This document shows positions 15,692-24,078 of a DNA stretch of 50,757 nucleotides, piece by piece (the first letter of the stretch is position 1; every line of letters starts with the position of its first letter). This DNA comes from Bacteroidetes bacterium RIFCSPLOWO2_12_FULL_35_15. Lineage in GTDB: Bacteria; Bacteroidota; Bacteroidia; 2-12-FULL-35-15. The DNA lies in assembly GCA_001769385.1 (NCBI GenBank), contig MEPB01000109.1, positions 1 to 50,757 on the forward strand. The letters are read 5' to 3'. A program made the translations under genes and the position numbers. The notes beneath the pieces are model-generated. The model did not search any database, had not been told where the DNA came from, and worked only from the letters and a program-made list of their open reading frames with translations.

Positions 15692-17023
15692 ATGCTGAAA
15701 GAGAAAAAGATTTTCGTTCTTGATACATCTGTAATTATTTACGACCACATGGCTGCCAAGAGCTTTAAAGAACACGATGTGGTAATTCCTATAACCGTTC
15801 TTGAAGAATTGGATAATTTCAAAAAAGGCAATGACACCAAAAACTTTGCGGCACGTGAATTCACCAGATACATTGATAAAATTTCGGATGGAAATACACT
15901 CCAGGATTGGATAAACATCAATGGCAAGGGTCATGGAATGATCAAAATTGAAATGCATCAGGATTCTAAAATAGATGCAGAAAAAGTTTTTGGAGAACGC
16001 AAAGCCGACCATCGCATTCTAAATACAGCGCTGTATGTTTCAGATAATTTCCCGGATCGTAAAGTAGTTCTTGTAACTAAAGATATTAACCTTCGCATAA
16101 AAGCGAAATCATTAAACTTAAATGCGGAAGATTATGAAACCGGAAAAATTAAAGATGTAAACGAACAACTTTACACCGGGAGAAGTGAAATATCCAAAGT
16201 CCCTTCTGAATTAATTAATGAAATTTATGAGAAAGGGTTTTGTGAATCTGCTGCTCTTCTTAAAAAACAAAAACCAAAATCCAATCATTTTTATGTTCTG
16301 AAAAATGGTTCCAAATCAGTACTTGCTTCGTACAATCCCGCCAAAGATGTGATTGAACGTGTAAAAAAAGTTACTGCTTTTGGTATCAACCCACGCAATG
16401 CCGAGCAAGCATTCGCTTTAGATGCGATCTTAAATCCTGCTATTAAATTAGTAACCTTACAAGGTGTTGCCGGAACCGGAAAAACATTATTATCATTAGC
16501 CGGAGCGCTCGAGCAACGTAAAGATTTTCATCAGATTTATTTAGCCCGCCCCATTGTTCCTTTGAGTAATAAAGACATTGGTTATTTACCGGGGGATATC
16601 AAATCAAAATTAAATCCTTACATGGAACCCTTGTGGGATAATTTAAAATACATTAAAAATCAATTCAACGAAAGAGATCGTGAATACAAGCAAATAACCG
16701 AAATGGTAGAACATGAAAAACTGGTTGTTTGTCCCTTGGCTTATATTCGCGGACGAAGTTTATCGGATGTGTTTTTTATTGTTGATGAAGCTCAAAACCT
16801 TACTCCACATGAAGTAAAAACAGTTATTTCACGTGCCGGACAAAACACAAAAATTATTTTCACCGGTGATATTTATCAAATTGATACACCTTATCTTGAT
16901 TCTCAAAGTAATGGCTTATCCTATTTAATTGATAAACTAAAGGACCAAAATCTATATGCTCACGTTACACTTGAAAAAGGAGAACGATCAGAATTAGCGA
17001 ATCTGGCTAACGAGTTTTTATAG
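15692..17023 (+). CDS. PhoH family protein with N-terminal PIN domain (PhoH2-like)
   Basis: This 443-residue protein is a fusion of a PIN ribonuclease and a PhoH ATPase. The PIN domain (about 5-150) begins FVLDTSVIIYD with the first catalytic Asp at residue 11, and has later acidic residues in the RKADHRILNTAL and LVTKDINLRIKA segments. The PhoH domain (about 225-440) has Walker A GVAGTGKT at 258-265 and Walker B VDEAQN with Asp365/Glu366; the arginine-rich motif YIRGRSLSDVFF precedes it. PhoH2 proteins have been described as sequence-specific RNA helicase/RNases. I choose ATG 15692; reading from TTG 15650 would add a non-conserved tail. No antitoxin gene is adjacent, so this looks like a housekeeping RNA-processing copy. 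Confidence 0.93.
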   Translation: MLKEKKIFVLDTSVIIYDHMAAKSFKEHDVVIPITVLEELDNFKKGNDTKNFAAREFTRYIDKISDGNTLQDWININGKGHGMIKIEMHQDSKIDAEKVFGERKADHRILNTALYVSDNFPDRKVVLVTKDINLRIKAKSLNLNAEDYETGKIKDVNEQLYTGRSEISKVPSELINEIYEKGFCESAALLKKQKPKSNHFYVLKNGSKSVLASYNPAKDVIERVKKVTAFGINPRNAEQAFALDAILNPAIKLVTLQGVAGTGKTLLSLAGALEQRKDFHQIYLARPIVPLSNKDIGYLPGDIKSKLNPYMEPLWDNLKYIKNQFNERDREYKQITEMVEHEKLVVCPLAYIRGRSLSDVFFIVDEAQNLTPHEVKTVISRAGQNTKIIFTGDIYQIDTPYLDSQSNGLSYLIDKLKDQNLYAHVTLEKGERSELANLANEFL

Positions 17024-17140
17024 TTTAACATGCTTTATTGATTCCATTATTATATCACCCGATTGGGATTTTGAATGGTTTGATTTCTTTTTTTTCTACC
17101 TATTTTTTGATTGAAACTGGGGCATTTGGTAATCTTTTCT

Positions 17141-17836
17141 TTACCAGGGTATATTATAATGCGCTGTATCTCCCATGCCCAAATAAATACTATCATTAAT
17201 AACACTGTGCACACCACCTTTTGTTTTATCAAATGTTATGTGCCATAACCCCATTGCATGCCCTCCAAAATTTAAATAATTATTTGGGGGGGAAGGAAAA
17301 AGATTAGAAGGCCAGTTTAATTTATATATCATTTCCGGTCTATAAGAGTGAAAAATTCTTTGCTCCAATGTAATTGTAAAAGTATCTGGTGAAATGATTA
17401 TTGCCGCTGGGGGTAAATGAAGTACACAAATGTTAAAAGTCGCATTAAGGCCAATCTGATTAAAAACCGACATATGACTCTTTTCAATTTCAAGTGGCCC
17501 AACACCAATAAATGTATAATCAGGCGTATAATGACTTTCGATGAATTCAGCGTAGGAATATTTACTACTTGAATGGATGTCAATATCTTTGAAAATAAAA
17601 TCTCCGCTTGTATCTGTGGTATAGGAATAGGATGTTACCTCCACATTATTATGCCCCTTTTCGTGTCTTTCTAATAATTTTACTTCCACATTTGCAAATC
17701 CTTTACCAGTGCAGTCATTACGTACATTTCCCCGAATGGTTTCTTTTTTAATATAATCTGCTTCTTCATCCTTTTTGCAGGTTGTGAAAAAAAGAGTAAA
17801 TATCAGCAATAGAAATATGTATTTAGGTAGGTTCAT
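17141..17836 (-). CDS. tandem lipoprotein paralogue 3 (carboxypeptidase-regulatory-like fold)
   Basis: This is a 231-residue precursor with signal peptide MNLPKYIFLLLIFTLFFTTC; the Cys at about 20 is the probable lipidation site, followed by KKDEEAD, an acidic stretch seen in Bacteroidota surface lipoproteins. Residues ~32-75 (IRGNVRNDCTGKGFANVEVKLLE) look like a carboxypeptidase-D regulatory/transthyretin-like beta-sandwich. The family is shared with the two genes upstream: the first ~130 residues and the last ~30 (GVHSVINDSIYLGMG) are conserved, while ~135-195 is variable. It is last in the operon and 16 bp from its neighbour. It points toward phoH in convergent orientation. Function unknown. 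Confidence 0.8.
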   Translation of the reverse strand: MNLPKYIFLLLIFTLFFTTCKKDEEADYIKKETIRGNVRNDCTGKGFANVEVKLLERHEKGHNNVEVTSYSYTTDTSGDFIFKDIDIHSSSKYSYAEFIESHYTPDYTFIGVGPLEIEKSHMSVFNQIGLNATFNICVLHLPPAAIIISPDTFTITLEQRIFHSYRPEMIYKLNWPSNLFPSPPNNYLNFGGHAMGLWHITFDKTKGGVHSVINDSIYLGMGDTAHYNIPW

Positions 17837-17852
17837 TTTGGTAATTTTTTCT

Positions 17853-18557
17853 TTACCAAGGTATCGTATAACTTGTATCTGCTCCCATATCTAAATAAAT
17901 ACTATCATTTATAACACTATGCACACCATTTTTGGTTTTATCGAGGGTGATATGCCACCATCCCATGGGATAATTACATACATTAACATAACTGTATATA
18001 CCTAAAGCCCCAATATAGAAAAATCTTGGAAAACCTGTTTCTTCATAAACTCGGTTGGGTTCGTAATAATGAAGTGTCCTTTGCTGTATATTAATCGTAA
18101 ATGTATCGGGTGCGATCGATGTAACATTCTGAGATAATTGCAGAATTAGAAGTTTAAAAGTTGCTGATATCCCAATTTGATTAAAAATAGACATATGGCC
18201 CTTTTCAATTTCAAGTGGTCCAATGCCATAAAGAAAATACTCAGGAGAATAATGACTTGCTATATACTCTGCGTAGGTATATTTACTGCTTGAATGGATG
18301 TCAATATCTTTGAAAGTAAAATCGCCAAGGTTATCAGTAATGCAGGTATATGAATTTACATCCACATTGTTGCGGCCTTTTTCATATCTTTCCAATAATT
18401 TCACTTCTATATTTGCGAACCCTTTACCTGTGCAATTATTTCGCACATTTCCCCGAATGGTCTCTTTTGTAATATAATCTGCTTCATCATCTTTCTTGCA
18501 GGTTGTGAAAAAAAGAATAAATATCAGCAATAGAACTATGTACTTAGACAGGGTCAT
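17853..18557 (-). CDS. tandem lipoprotein paralogue 2
   Basis: This 234-residue lipoprotein precursor has the lipobox region FFTTC, then KKDDEAD. The IRGNVRNNCTGKGFANIEVKLLE beta-sandwich segment and the SSKYTYAEYIASHYSPEYFLYGIGPLEIEKGHMS block are almost identical to paralogue 1. The variable middle is unlike the others (FYIGALGIYSYVNVCNYPMGWW). It ends VHSVINDSIYLDMGADTSYTIPW. The spacing is 17 bp from paralogue 1 and 16 bp to paralogue 3. I do not assign a function. Confidence 0.8.
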   Translation of the reverse strand: MTLSKYIVLLLIFILFFTTCKKDDEADYITKETIRGNVRNNCTGKGFANIEVKLLERYEKGRNNVDVNSYTCITDNLGDFTFKDIDIHSSSKYTYAEYIASHYSPEYFLYGIGPLEIEKGHMSIFNQIGISATFKLLILQLSQNVTSIAPDTFTINIQQRTLHYYEPNRVYEETGFPRFFYIGALGIYSYVNVCNYPMGWWHITLDKTKNGVHSVINDSIYLDMGADTSYTIPW

Positions 18558-18574
18558 TTGGTAATCTTTTTCTT

Positions 18575-19270
18575 TTACCAGGGTATAGTGTAACTTGTAT
18601 CTGCGCCCATACCTAAATAAATACTATCATTAATAATGCTATGTACACCATTTTTGGTTTTATCAAGTATGATATTCCATAAACCCATATGATAATTACC
18701 CCAGTTCGGACTAGATTGTGAACCAGGCATTAAATTTCGGGGAAATCTATAAAGTTCCCAAATCCTGTTAGGTTCGTATCTATGCATAACTCTCTGTTCA
18801 AGTTTTAGTGTAAAAGTATCTGGTGGAGTAATTATAGTTCCTGATGGAAGTAAAAATATACACAATTTAAAAGTGGCTGAAATACCAATTTGATTAAAAA
18901 TAGACATATGGCTCTTTTCAATTTCAAGTGGACCAATGCCATAAAGAAAATAATCAGGAGAATAATGACTTGCTATATACTCTGCATAGGAATATTTACT
19001 GCTTGAATGGATGTCAATATCTTTAAATGTAAAATTACCAATGTTATCAGTAATACAGGTATATGAATTCACTTCCACATTGTTATGGCCTTTTTCATGA
19101 CTTTCTAATAATTTTATTTCCACATTTGCAAATCCTTTACCTGTACAATTATTTCGCACATTTCCCCGAATGGTCTCTTTTTTAATATAATCTGCTTCTT
19201 CATCTTTTCTACAGGTTGAGAAAAAAATCGCGGATATTATTAAAAAAAACATGCATTTTAATAGGGTCAT
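18575..19270 (-). CDS. tandem lipoprotein paralogue 1
   Basis: This 231-residue lipoprotein precursor (MTLLKCMFFLIISAIFFSTC, then RKDEEAD) is the first of the three copies in transcription order. Its ATG overlaps the TGA of the upstream sorting-domain ORF by 4 bp (ATGA), so the two should be translationally coupled. It has the same regulatory-like beta-sandwich and conserved C-terminal block as its paralogues. The variable region reads ELYRFPRNLMPGSQSSPNWGNYHMG. The signal peptide is the least conserved part compared with copies 2 and 3, which resemble each other more closely there. Function unknown; surface exposure is inferred from the lipobox and acidic +2 region. Confidence 0.8.
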   Translation of the reverse strand: MTLLKCMFFLIISAIFFSTCRKDEEADYIKKETIRGNVRNNCTGKGFANVEIKLLESHEKGHNNVEVNSYTCITDNIGNFTFKDIDIHSSSKYSYAEYIASHYSPDYFLYGIGPLEIEKSHMSIFNQIGISATFKLCIFLLPSGTIITPPDTFTLKLEQRVMHRYEPNRIWELYRFPRNLMPGSQSSPNWGNYHMGLWNIILDKTKNGVHSIINDSIYLGMGADTSYTIPW

Positions 19271-19554
19271 TTGGTAATAATGATTTTTGAATATTCTGAG
19301 TTTTTTTTATTAATCACCTTCAAAAGGTAAATGCCATTTTCTAAATATTGTAAGTCAAATTCATTAGTTTGCTTGTTATTAATTACTTTTGAAAAAACAA
19401 TTTTCCCTGCCAAATCGCTAACAATCACTTTTGAGTTAATCCCTTCGTCTTTATTTTCCACAACAATTAAACCATTACTTGAATTAGGATAAATTTTCAG
19501 GTTGTTGGCAGAAAAAGAGATTTCTTTATAATTTTCGCTTTTGATATTAATCAA
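19267..19554 (-). pseudogene. orphan T9SS type A C-terminal sorting domain
   Basis: The ~80 codons contain only the sorting-domain fold: NLKIYPNSSNGLIVVE, VIVSDLAGKIVFSK, LENGIYLLKV and the typical end YSKIIITK. No signal peptide or cargo domain precedes it; the frame is blocked by a TAA a few codons upstream of the TTG used as nominal start, and a terminator-like hairpin sits directly upstream. It is probably the tail of a deleted secreted protein whose promoter and body are gone. Its TGA stop overlaps the ATG of lipoprotein 1, which suggests the lipoproteins were once downstream in that protein's operon. Confidence 0.7.
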
Positions 19555-19588
19555 AACCGATTCAGTAAATTAATTAAGCTCCTTTCAA

Positions 19589-19624
19589 AAAAAACGCATG
19601 GTGAATCCTCATTCTGCGTTTTTT
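19589..19624. terminator. bidirectional terminator-like hairpin
   Basis: AAAAAACGCA (19589-19598) pairs with TGCGTTTTTT (19615-19624), with an inner GAAT/ATTC stem in the loop. Poly-A on one side and poly-T on the other would allow termination in both directions. No intact gene ends here on either strand, so it may be left over from the deleted gene behind the sorting-domain remnant. The remaining DNA to 19892 holds no gene I can support. Confidence 0.55.
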
Positions 19625-19822
19625 TATTTTCAGAAACATTATGTTATAAATCATATTTATGTGTTTAATCAACTGTCCCACAATCACCTGCAAATCATGA
19701 CTATAAACATGTTTTATAAAAGAGGTTTTAATGATATTTGTTCGATTTACACTCAAAATAATAAATGATGAAATAGCCAAGCATTGAACGATCTACAAAT
19801 CAGAAATGAAAATGTGGCAGGG

Positions 19823-19843
19823 CAAAGAGCCTGTGGCTCTTTG
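19823..19843. repeat. 9-bp perfect hairpin upstream of etfB
   Basis: CAAAGAGCC (19823-19831) pairs with GGCTCTTTG (19835-19843) around TGT, 50 bp before the etfB start. No U-tract follows. It may be a 5'-UTR stem-loop or a repeat fragment. Confidence 0.5.
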
Positions 19844-19892
19844 AGCCAGTAAGTGCGTAAGATGTGGCAATTAAAAAACAAATTATCTACAC

Positions 19893-20768
19893 ATGAAAGA
19901 GTTTCGAATTGTTGTTCTTGCCAAACAGGTTCCTGATACAAGGAATGTAGGTAAAGATGCTATGAAGGCTGATGGAACGGTAAACAGATCTGTTTTACCG
20001 GCCATTTTTAATCCTGAAGACTTGCATGCGCTTGAGCAAGCATTGCGCATCAAGGATAAGTTTCCCGGTTCTACCATTACCATACTTACCATGGGGCCGG
20101 TTCGCGCTGCAGAAATACTTCGTGAAGGGTTTTATCGCGGTGCCGATGATGGTATTTTATTAACTGATCGCGCCTTTGCAGGTTCGGATACACTTGCAAC
20201 GTCTTACGCGCTTGCATGTGCGATACGAAAAATAAAAAATTATGATGTTATTGTTTGTGGCCGACAAGCCATCGATGGCGATACGGCACAAGTTGGACCG
20301 CAAGTAGCTGAAAAATTAGGTATCCCACAAATCACCTATGCCGAAGAGATCGTTTCATTAACGAAAGATAAAATTCAGATCAAACGCAGATTGGAAAGAG
20401 GAATCGAGATCGTGGAAAGTACATTTCCTGTATTGATCACTGTAAATAATTCTGCTCCACATTGTCGTCCGCGAAATGCAAAACGATTGATGAAATATAA
20501 ACATGCTTCCACATTAAGCAAACGTCAGGAAAGCGAAGAAGATTATCTTTCAACAGGGTCAAACAATACACACTTAACCATTAAAGAATGGAGCGTAAAT
20601 GATATTGAGTGTGATCATGAACAACTTGGTCTTGGTGGCTCTCCAACAAAAGTAAAAAAAGTGGATAACGTTGTTTTCCAGTCGAAAGAATCCCGAAGAC
20701 TGGATGATTTTGATGATGACATCCATGTATTAATGAAAGAGCTGATCACTTCTCATATTGTTGGATAA
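19893..20768 (+). CDS. etfB: electron transfer flavoprotein beta subunit
   Basis: This 291-residue ETF beta (FixA family) carries AMP and helps hold the FAD of the EtfAB dimer, which passes electrons from acyl-CoA dehydrogenases to the respiratory chain. Diagnostic stretches are VVLAKQVPDT at the N-terminus, NPEDLHALEQALRIKD, TMGPVRAAEILREGFYRGADDGILLTDRAFAGSDTLATSYAL, and CGRQAIDGDTAQVGPQVAEKLGIPQITYAEEI. The C-terminal ~40 residues form the arm that contacts EtfA. It is somewhat longer than classical EtfB (about 250) but typical of Bacteroidota. The partner etfA follows after 120 bp that hold a dispersed repeat. Confidence 0.95.
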   Translation: MKEFRIVVLAKQVPDTRNVGKDAMKADGTVNRSVLPAIFNPEDLHALEQALRIKDKFPGSTITILTMGPVRAAEILREGFYRGADDGILLTDRAFAGSDTLATSYALACAIRKIKNYDVIVCGRQAIDGDTAQVGPQVAEKLGIPQITYAEEIVSLTKDKIQIKRRLERGIEIVESTFPVLITVNNSAPHCRPRNAKRLMKYKHASTLSKRQESEEDYLSTGSNNTHLTIKEWSVNDIECDHEQLGLGGSPTKVKKVDNVVFQSKESRRLDDFDDDIHVLMKELITSHIVG

Positions 20769-20780
20769 TAATGAAGATTT

Positions 20781-20862
20781 GCGTTAGGGATAGTAGCGGA
20801 AATCCTTTTGTGAGGCACGAACAAAAGATTGCAGTGAATAGCCCGGCCCGAAGGGAACGCCC
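20781..20862. repeat. palindromic Bacteroidota repeat between etfB and etfA
   Basis: The element runs from GCGTTAGGG to AACGCCC. Internally CTTTTGT (20804-20810) and ACAAAAG (20821-20827) form a 7-bp stem around GAGGCACGA... and the flanks GGG/CCC and CGG/CCG can add outer stems. From memory, near-identical sequences (GCGGAAATCCTTTTGTGAGG..., ...AGCCCGGCCC...AACGCCC) recur in intergenic regions of many Bacteroidota. It is located inside an operon, 13 bp after the etfB stop. Confidence 0.65.
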
Positions 20863-20888
20863 AAATAAATAAAAAAAATAATATACAC

Positions 20889-21908
20889 ATGAATAATGTA
20901 ATTGTTTATTGCGAATTGGATGAAGGCAAAATTGCTGATGTTAGTTTCGAACTACTCACCAAAGGCCGCAGCCTTGCCAATCAATTAAATTGTAAACTGG
21001 AAGCTCTTTTGTTTGGAAGCAATCTCAAAGGTTTTGAAAAAGAAATTTTTCCGTATGGAGTAGATACCATCTACATGGCCGATGACAAAAGGCTTACACC
21101 CTATTCGACTTTACCACACACCTCAGTAATGGTAAATCTTTTCAAAGAAGAAAAGCCGCAAATAGCTTTGATGGGCGCAACTACAATTGGTCGCGATCTT
21201 GGCCCACGTGTTTCATCTGCTTTAAAAAGCGGGCTGACAGCGGATTGTACCGAACTGGAGATTGGTGACCATGAAGATAAAAAGATCAACAAAATTTATA
21301 AAAATCTGCTGTATCAAATTCGTCCGGCCTTTGGTGGAAACATCATCGCTACCATTATCAATCCTGATTGCCGCCCTCAAATGGCAACGGTTAGAGAAGG
21401 GGTCATGAAAAAAATAATTGCCGATCCGAATTACAAAGGCAAGGTTGTAAACCTGGATGTCAGTAAATATGTGGATGATACAGCTTTTGTAGTAAAAGTA
21501 ATTGAACGTCACATCGAAAAATCAAAAATAGATATTAAAAATTCTCCGGTAATTGTTGCAGGTGGATTTGGAGTTGGCTCTGCTGATAATTTCAAACAAT
21601 TATTTAATCTTGCTACTATGCTGGGCGGTGAAGTTGGTGCTTCGCGTGCTGCAATAGATGCCGGTTATGTGGAGCATGAACGGCAGATCGGACAAACAGG
21701 AGTAACCGTGCGTCCGAAATTATACATCGCTTGCGGAATATCAGGTCAGATACAACATCTTGCAGGGATGCTGGAATCAAGCATTATTATTTCTATTAAC
21801 AGCGATCCGAATGCCCCAATCAATAAAATAGCAAACTATGTGATTGTAGGAAAAGTAGAAAATGTGATCCCGAAAATGATCCGATACTATAAAGAAAACA
21901 CAAAATAA
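20889..21908 (+). CDS. etfA: electron transfer flavoprotein alpha subunit
   Basis: This 339-residue ETF alpha (FixB family) binds FAD. The N-terminal domain I has the GATTIGRDLGPRVSSALKSGLTADCTELEI block. The C-terminal FAD domain has VVAGGFGVG, GGEVGASRAAIDAGYVEHERQIGQTGVTVRP, LYIACGISGQIQHLAGM and INSDPNAPINKIANYVIVG, which hold the flavin and its phosphates. It forms a heterodimer with EtfB and is followed after 27 bp by an acyl-CoA dehydrogenase gene, the likely electron donor. The three genes make a compact beta-oxidation or branched-chain acyl-CoA oxidation unit. Confidence 0.96.
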   Translation: MNNVIVYCELDEGKIADVSFELLTKGRSLANQLNCKLEALLFGSNLKGFEKEIFPYGVDTIYMADDKRLTPYSTLPHTSVMVNLFKEEKPQIALMGATTIGRDLGPRVSSALKSGLTADCTELEIGDHEDKKINKIYKNLLYQIRPAFGGNIIATIINPDCRPQMATVREGVMKKIIADPNYKGKVVNLDVSKYVDDTAFVVKVIERHIEKSKIDIKNSPVIVAGGFGVGSADNFKQLFNLATMLGGEVGASRAAIDAGYVEHERQIGQTGVTVRPKLYIACGISGQIQHLAGMLESSIIISINSDPNAPINKIANYVIVGKVENVIPKMIRYYKENTK

Positions 21909-21935
21909 TTTGTAACATATTTAATATAACAGATC

Positions 21936-23642
21936 ATGGCAAATTTTTTTACCGATAACCCCGATATTCAATTTCAACTGACACATCCGCTGATGCAGCG
22001 AATCGTCTCCTTGAAGGAAAACAATTTCAAAGGGAAAGATGATTTTGATTTTTCGCCAAAAGATTTTGAAGATGCAATGGACAGCTATACACAAGTGCTT
22101 GAAATTGTTGGCGAAATATGCGGAGACATTGTTGCTCCCAATGCTGAATCGGTTGACCACGATGGCCCCACCTTGAAAGATGGAAGAGTAAAATATGCAA
22201 AAGGCACTCAGGAAAACATTGATGCGATCAACCAGGCAGGATTGATGGGTATTACCATGCCTCGTAAATTTGGCGGACTTAATTTTTCTCTCATTCCCTA
22301 CATTATGGCTGCTGATATTGTTTCCAGGGCTGATGCCGGTTTTGTAAATATTTGGGGATTACAGGATTGTGCCGAAACAATCAATGAATTTGGTTCACCT
22401 GAACAACGTGCAAAATATCTCACACGTGTTTGCCAGGGAGAAACCATGGCAATGGTTTTAACAGAGCCGGATGCCGGTTCCGACTTGCAAGCAGTGATGT
22501 TAAAAGCAACGTATGATGAAAACAAAAAAACCTGGTTACTAAATGGTGTAAAGCGTTTCATAACAAATGGGGATGGCGACATTTCGTTGGTGCTTGCCCG
22601 TTCAGAAGACAGAACACAAGATGGACGAGGGCTTTCCATGTTTATTTTTGATAAGACGAATGGTGGGGTTACGGTGCGAAGATTAGAAAATAAATTAGGG
22701 ATCAAAGGTTCACCAACGTGTGAACTTGTTTTCAAAGATGCACCGGCAGAGCTTTGCGGACAACGAAAATTCGGCCTGATAAAATACGTAATGTCATTGA
22801 TGAATGGCGCAAGGCTTGGAATAACAGCACAATCAGTTGGAGTGAGTGAGGCTGCTTATCGCGAAGCACTGGAATATGCAAAAAAACGAGTTCAGTTCGG
22901 AAAACCTATCATCCAGTTTCCGGCAGTGTACGAAATGCTTGCCGTAATGAAAGCTAAATTGACTGCTGCACGTTCTTTGTTATATGAAACAGGTCGTTTT
23001 GTGGATATGTATAAAGCACTATCTCATATCGGAACAGAACGTGAATTATCAAAAGAAGAAAAAGAAGAACAACGTAAATATCAAAAATTAGCAGATGTTT
23101 ATACACCTCTTGCAAAAGGATTAACCTCCGAATTCTGTAACGAAATTGCTTATGATGCTTTGCAAATACATGGTGGTTCAGGTTTCATGAAAGATTATCC
23201 GATCGAACGGATCTATCGTGATGCACGGATTACTTCCATTTACGAAGGAACAACACAACTTCAGGTGGTTGCTGCCATGAAAGGAATTACAACAGGCGCT
23301 TATCTTGCTCAAATGCAGGAATACGAAAAAGCTTCCATCAAACCGGAAACAGAATCGTATAGAAGAATTCTTATTGACATGACCTATGAATATGAAGAGG
23401 CAGAAGCAAGGGTAACAGTACAAAATAATCCTGAATTTATTGATTTTCACGCTCGCAGATTGGTTGAAATGGCAGGAAATGTAATTATGGGTTATTTGTT
23501 ATTATACGATACACAACGTGATCATAACTATTGGAAAACCTTAGAAGTGTTTTTACGTTTTGCCCGTTCACGTAATACTGCGAATTCAGTTTTCGTAAAC
23601 CATTCAAACCTGAATGATTTGGGGAAATTTAAATTTGAGTAA
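21936..23642 (+). CDS. acyl-CoA dehydrogenase with C-terminal extension
   Basis: This 568-residue FAD enzyme oxidises acyl-CoA to enoyl-CoA and passes electrons to EtfAB encoded just upstream. The N- and middle-domain motifs are GLMGITMPRKFGG and MAMVLTEPDAGSDLQAV (flavin/substrate site), with INGVKRFITNGDGD-like sequence. The helical C-terminal domain has ALEYAKKRVQFGKPIIQFPAV, LQIHGGSGFMKDYPIERIYRDARI and TSIYEGTTQLQ, whose Glu is the usual catalytic base. About 130 residues follow the standard ~440-residue core and resemble the extension seen in Bacteroidota and VLCAD-like members. Chain-length preference cannot be read from the sequence. Confidence 0.94.
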   Translation: MANFFTDNPDIQFQLTHPLMQRIVSLKENNFKGKDDFDFSPKDFEDAMDSYTQVLEIVGEICGDIVAPNAESVDHDGPTLKDGRVKYAKGTQENIDAINQAGLMGITMPRKFGGLNFSLIPYIMAADIVSRADAGFVNIWGLQDCAETINEFGSPEQRAKYLTRVCQGETMAMVLTEPDAGSDLQAVMLKATYDENKKTWLLNGVKRFITNGDGDISLVLARSEDRTQDGRGLSMFIFDKTNGGVTVRRLENKLGIKGSPTCELVFKDAPAELCGQRKFGLIKYVMSLMNGARLGITAQSVGVSEAAYREALEYAKKRVQFGKPIIQFPAVYEMLAVMKAKLTAARSLLYETGRFVDMYKALSHIGTERELSKEEKEEQRKYQKLADVYTPLAKGLTSEFCNEIAYDALQIHGGSGFMKDYPIERIYRDARITSIYEGTTQLQVVAAMKGITTGAYLAQMQEYEKASIKPETESYRRILIDMTYEYEEAEARVTVQNNPEFIDFHARRLVEMAGNVIMGYLLLYDTQRDHNYWKTLEVFLRFARSRNTANSVFVNHSNLNDLGKFKFE

Positions 23643-23686
23643 ATTTTTATTTCATTTATTCTGAAACCATAATTTTGTAACCCCGT

Positions 23687-23771
23687 GCGAGTACTTCGGC
23701 TTCGCTCAGTATAAACTCGCGAAGCAATCTCTCTGAGAAAAGATCGCTTCGTCATTCTTCCTCGCGATGAC
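23687..23771. repeat. dispersed repeat with three hairpins after the acyl-CoA dehydrogenase
   Basis: GCGAGT (23687-23692) pairs with ACTCGC (23715-23720). GAAGCAATCT (23721-23730) pairs with AGATCGCTTC (23741-23750) at 9 of 10 positions. GTCAT (23751-23755) pairs with ATGAC (23767-23771). From memory, GAGATTGCTTCGTCGTTCC...CGCAATGAC repeats are widespread in Bacteroidota. The whole 436-bp interval from 23643 to 24078 carries this repeat and the promoter at 24017 but no gene I can support. Confidence 0.65.
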
Positions 23772-24016
23772 GAATAAATCGACATGCTGCACCTTCATTT
23801 GACAGTGTCGGTGCCATTCAAGCATTCTGCGTTGGAAGCAGACACATCGAGAAATGAGGGAGGTAATTTAAATTAGACCGTTTTATAGTGGCAAATGATA
23901 TTACTAAACCTCCCTGCATAACAATTCTTTTAAATTCCGTTTTAGCAAAAATTGCACAATGATTTAGGCAATGGGAATTAACGAATATTAACACTCCCGA
24001 GTAAGCAAAAATCTAG

Positions 24017-24024
24017 TATATTTG
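24017..24024 (+). promoter_or_regulatory. TAnnTTTG -7 element for the porG-like gene
   Basis: TATATTTG is a full -7 match, 54 bp upstream of the TTG chosen as the start of the porG-like gene. It overlaps the TTG at 24022 that would otherwise give a longer reading frame, which argues against that longer start. Confidence 0.5.
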
Positions 24025-24078
24025 TTTCCCGTTGTCAAAAAACACAATAATAACGGCAAAAAACAGTTATTTATACGC

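Noticed and set aside
15692-17023. PhoH2 as a toxin-antitoxin module
   Set aside because: No small antitoxin ORF overlaps or directly precedes it; the upstream small gene encodes an exported protein.
19574-19780. 68-residue minus-strand ORF
   Set aside because: It runs through the terminator hairpin, has no start context or recognisable domain, and its composition looks random.
23528-23785. Minus-strand 85-residue ORF
   Set aside because: It is repeat-derived (VYTERSRS signature) and overlaps the acyl-CoA dehydrogenase end.
24022-24078. Longer start of the PorG-like protein
   Set aside because: It overlaps the -7 element and would put 19 polar residues before the signal peptide.
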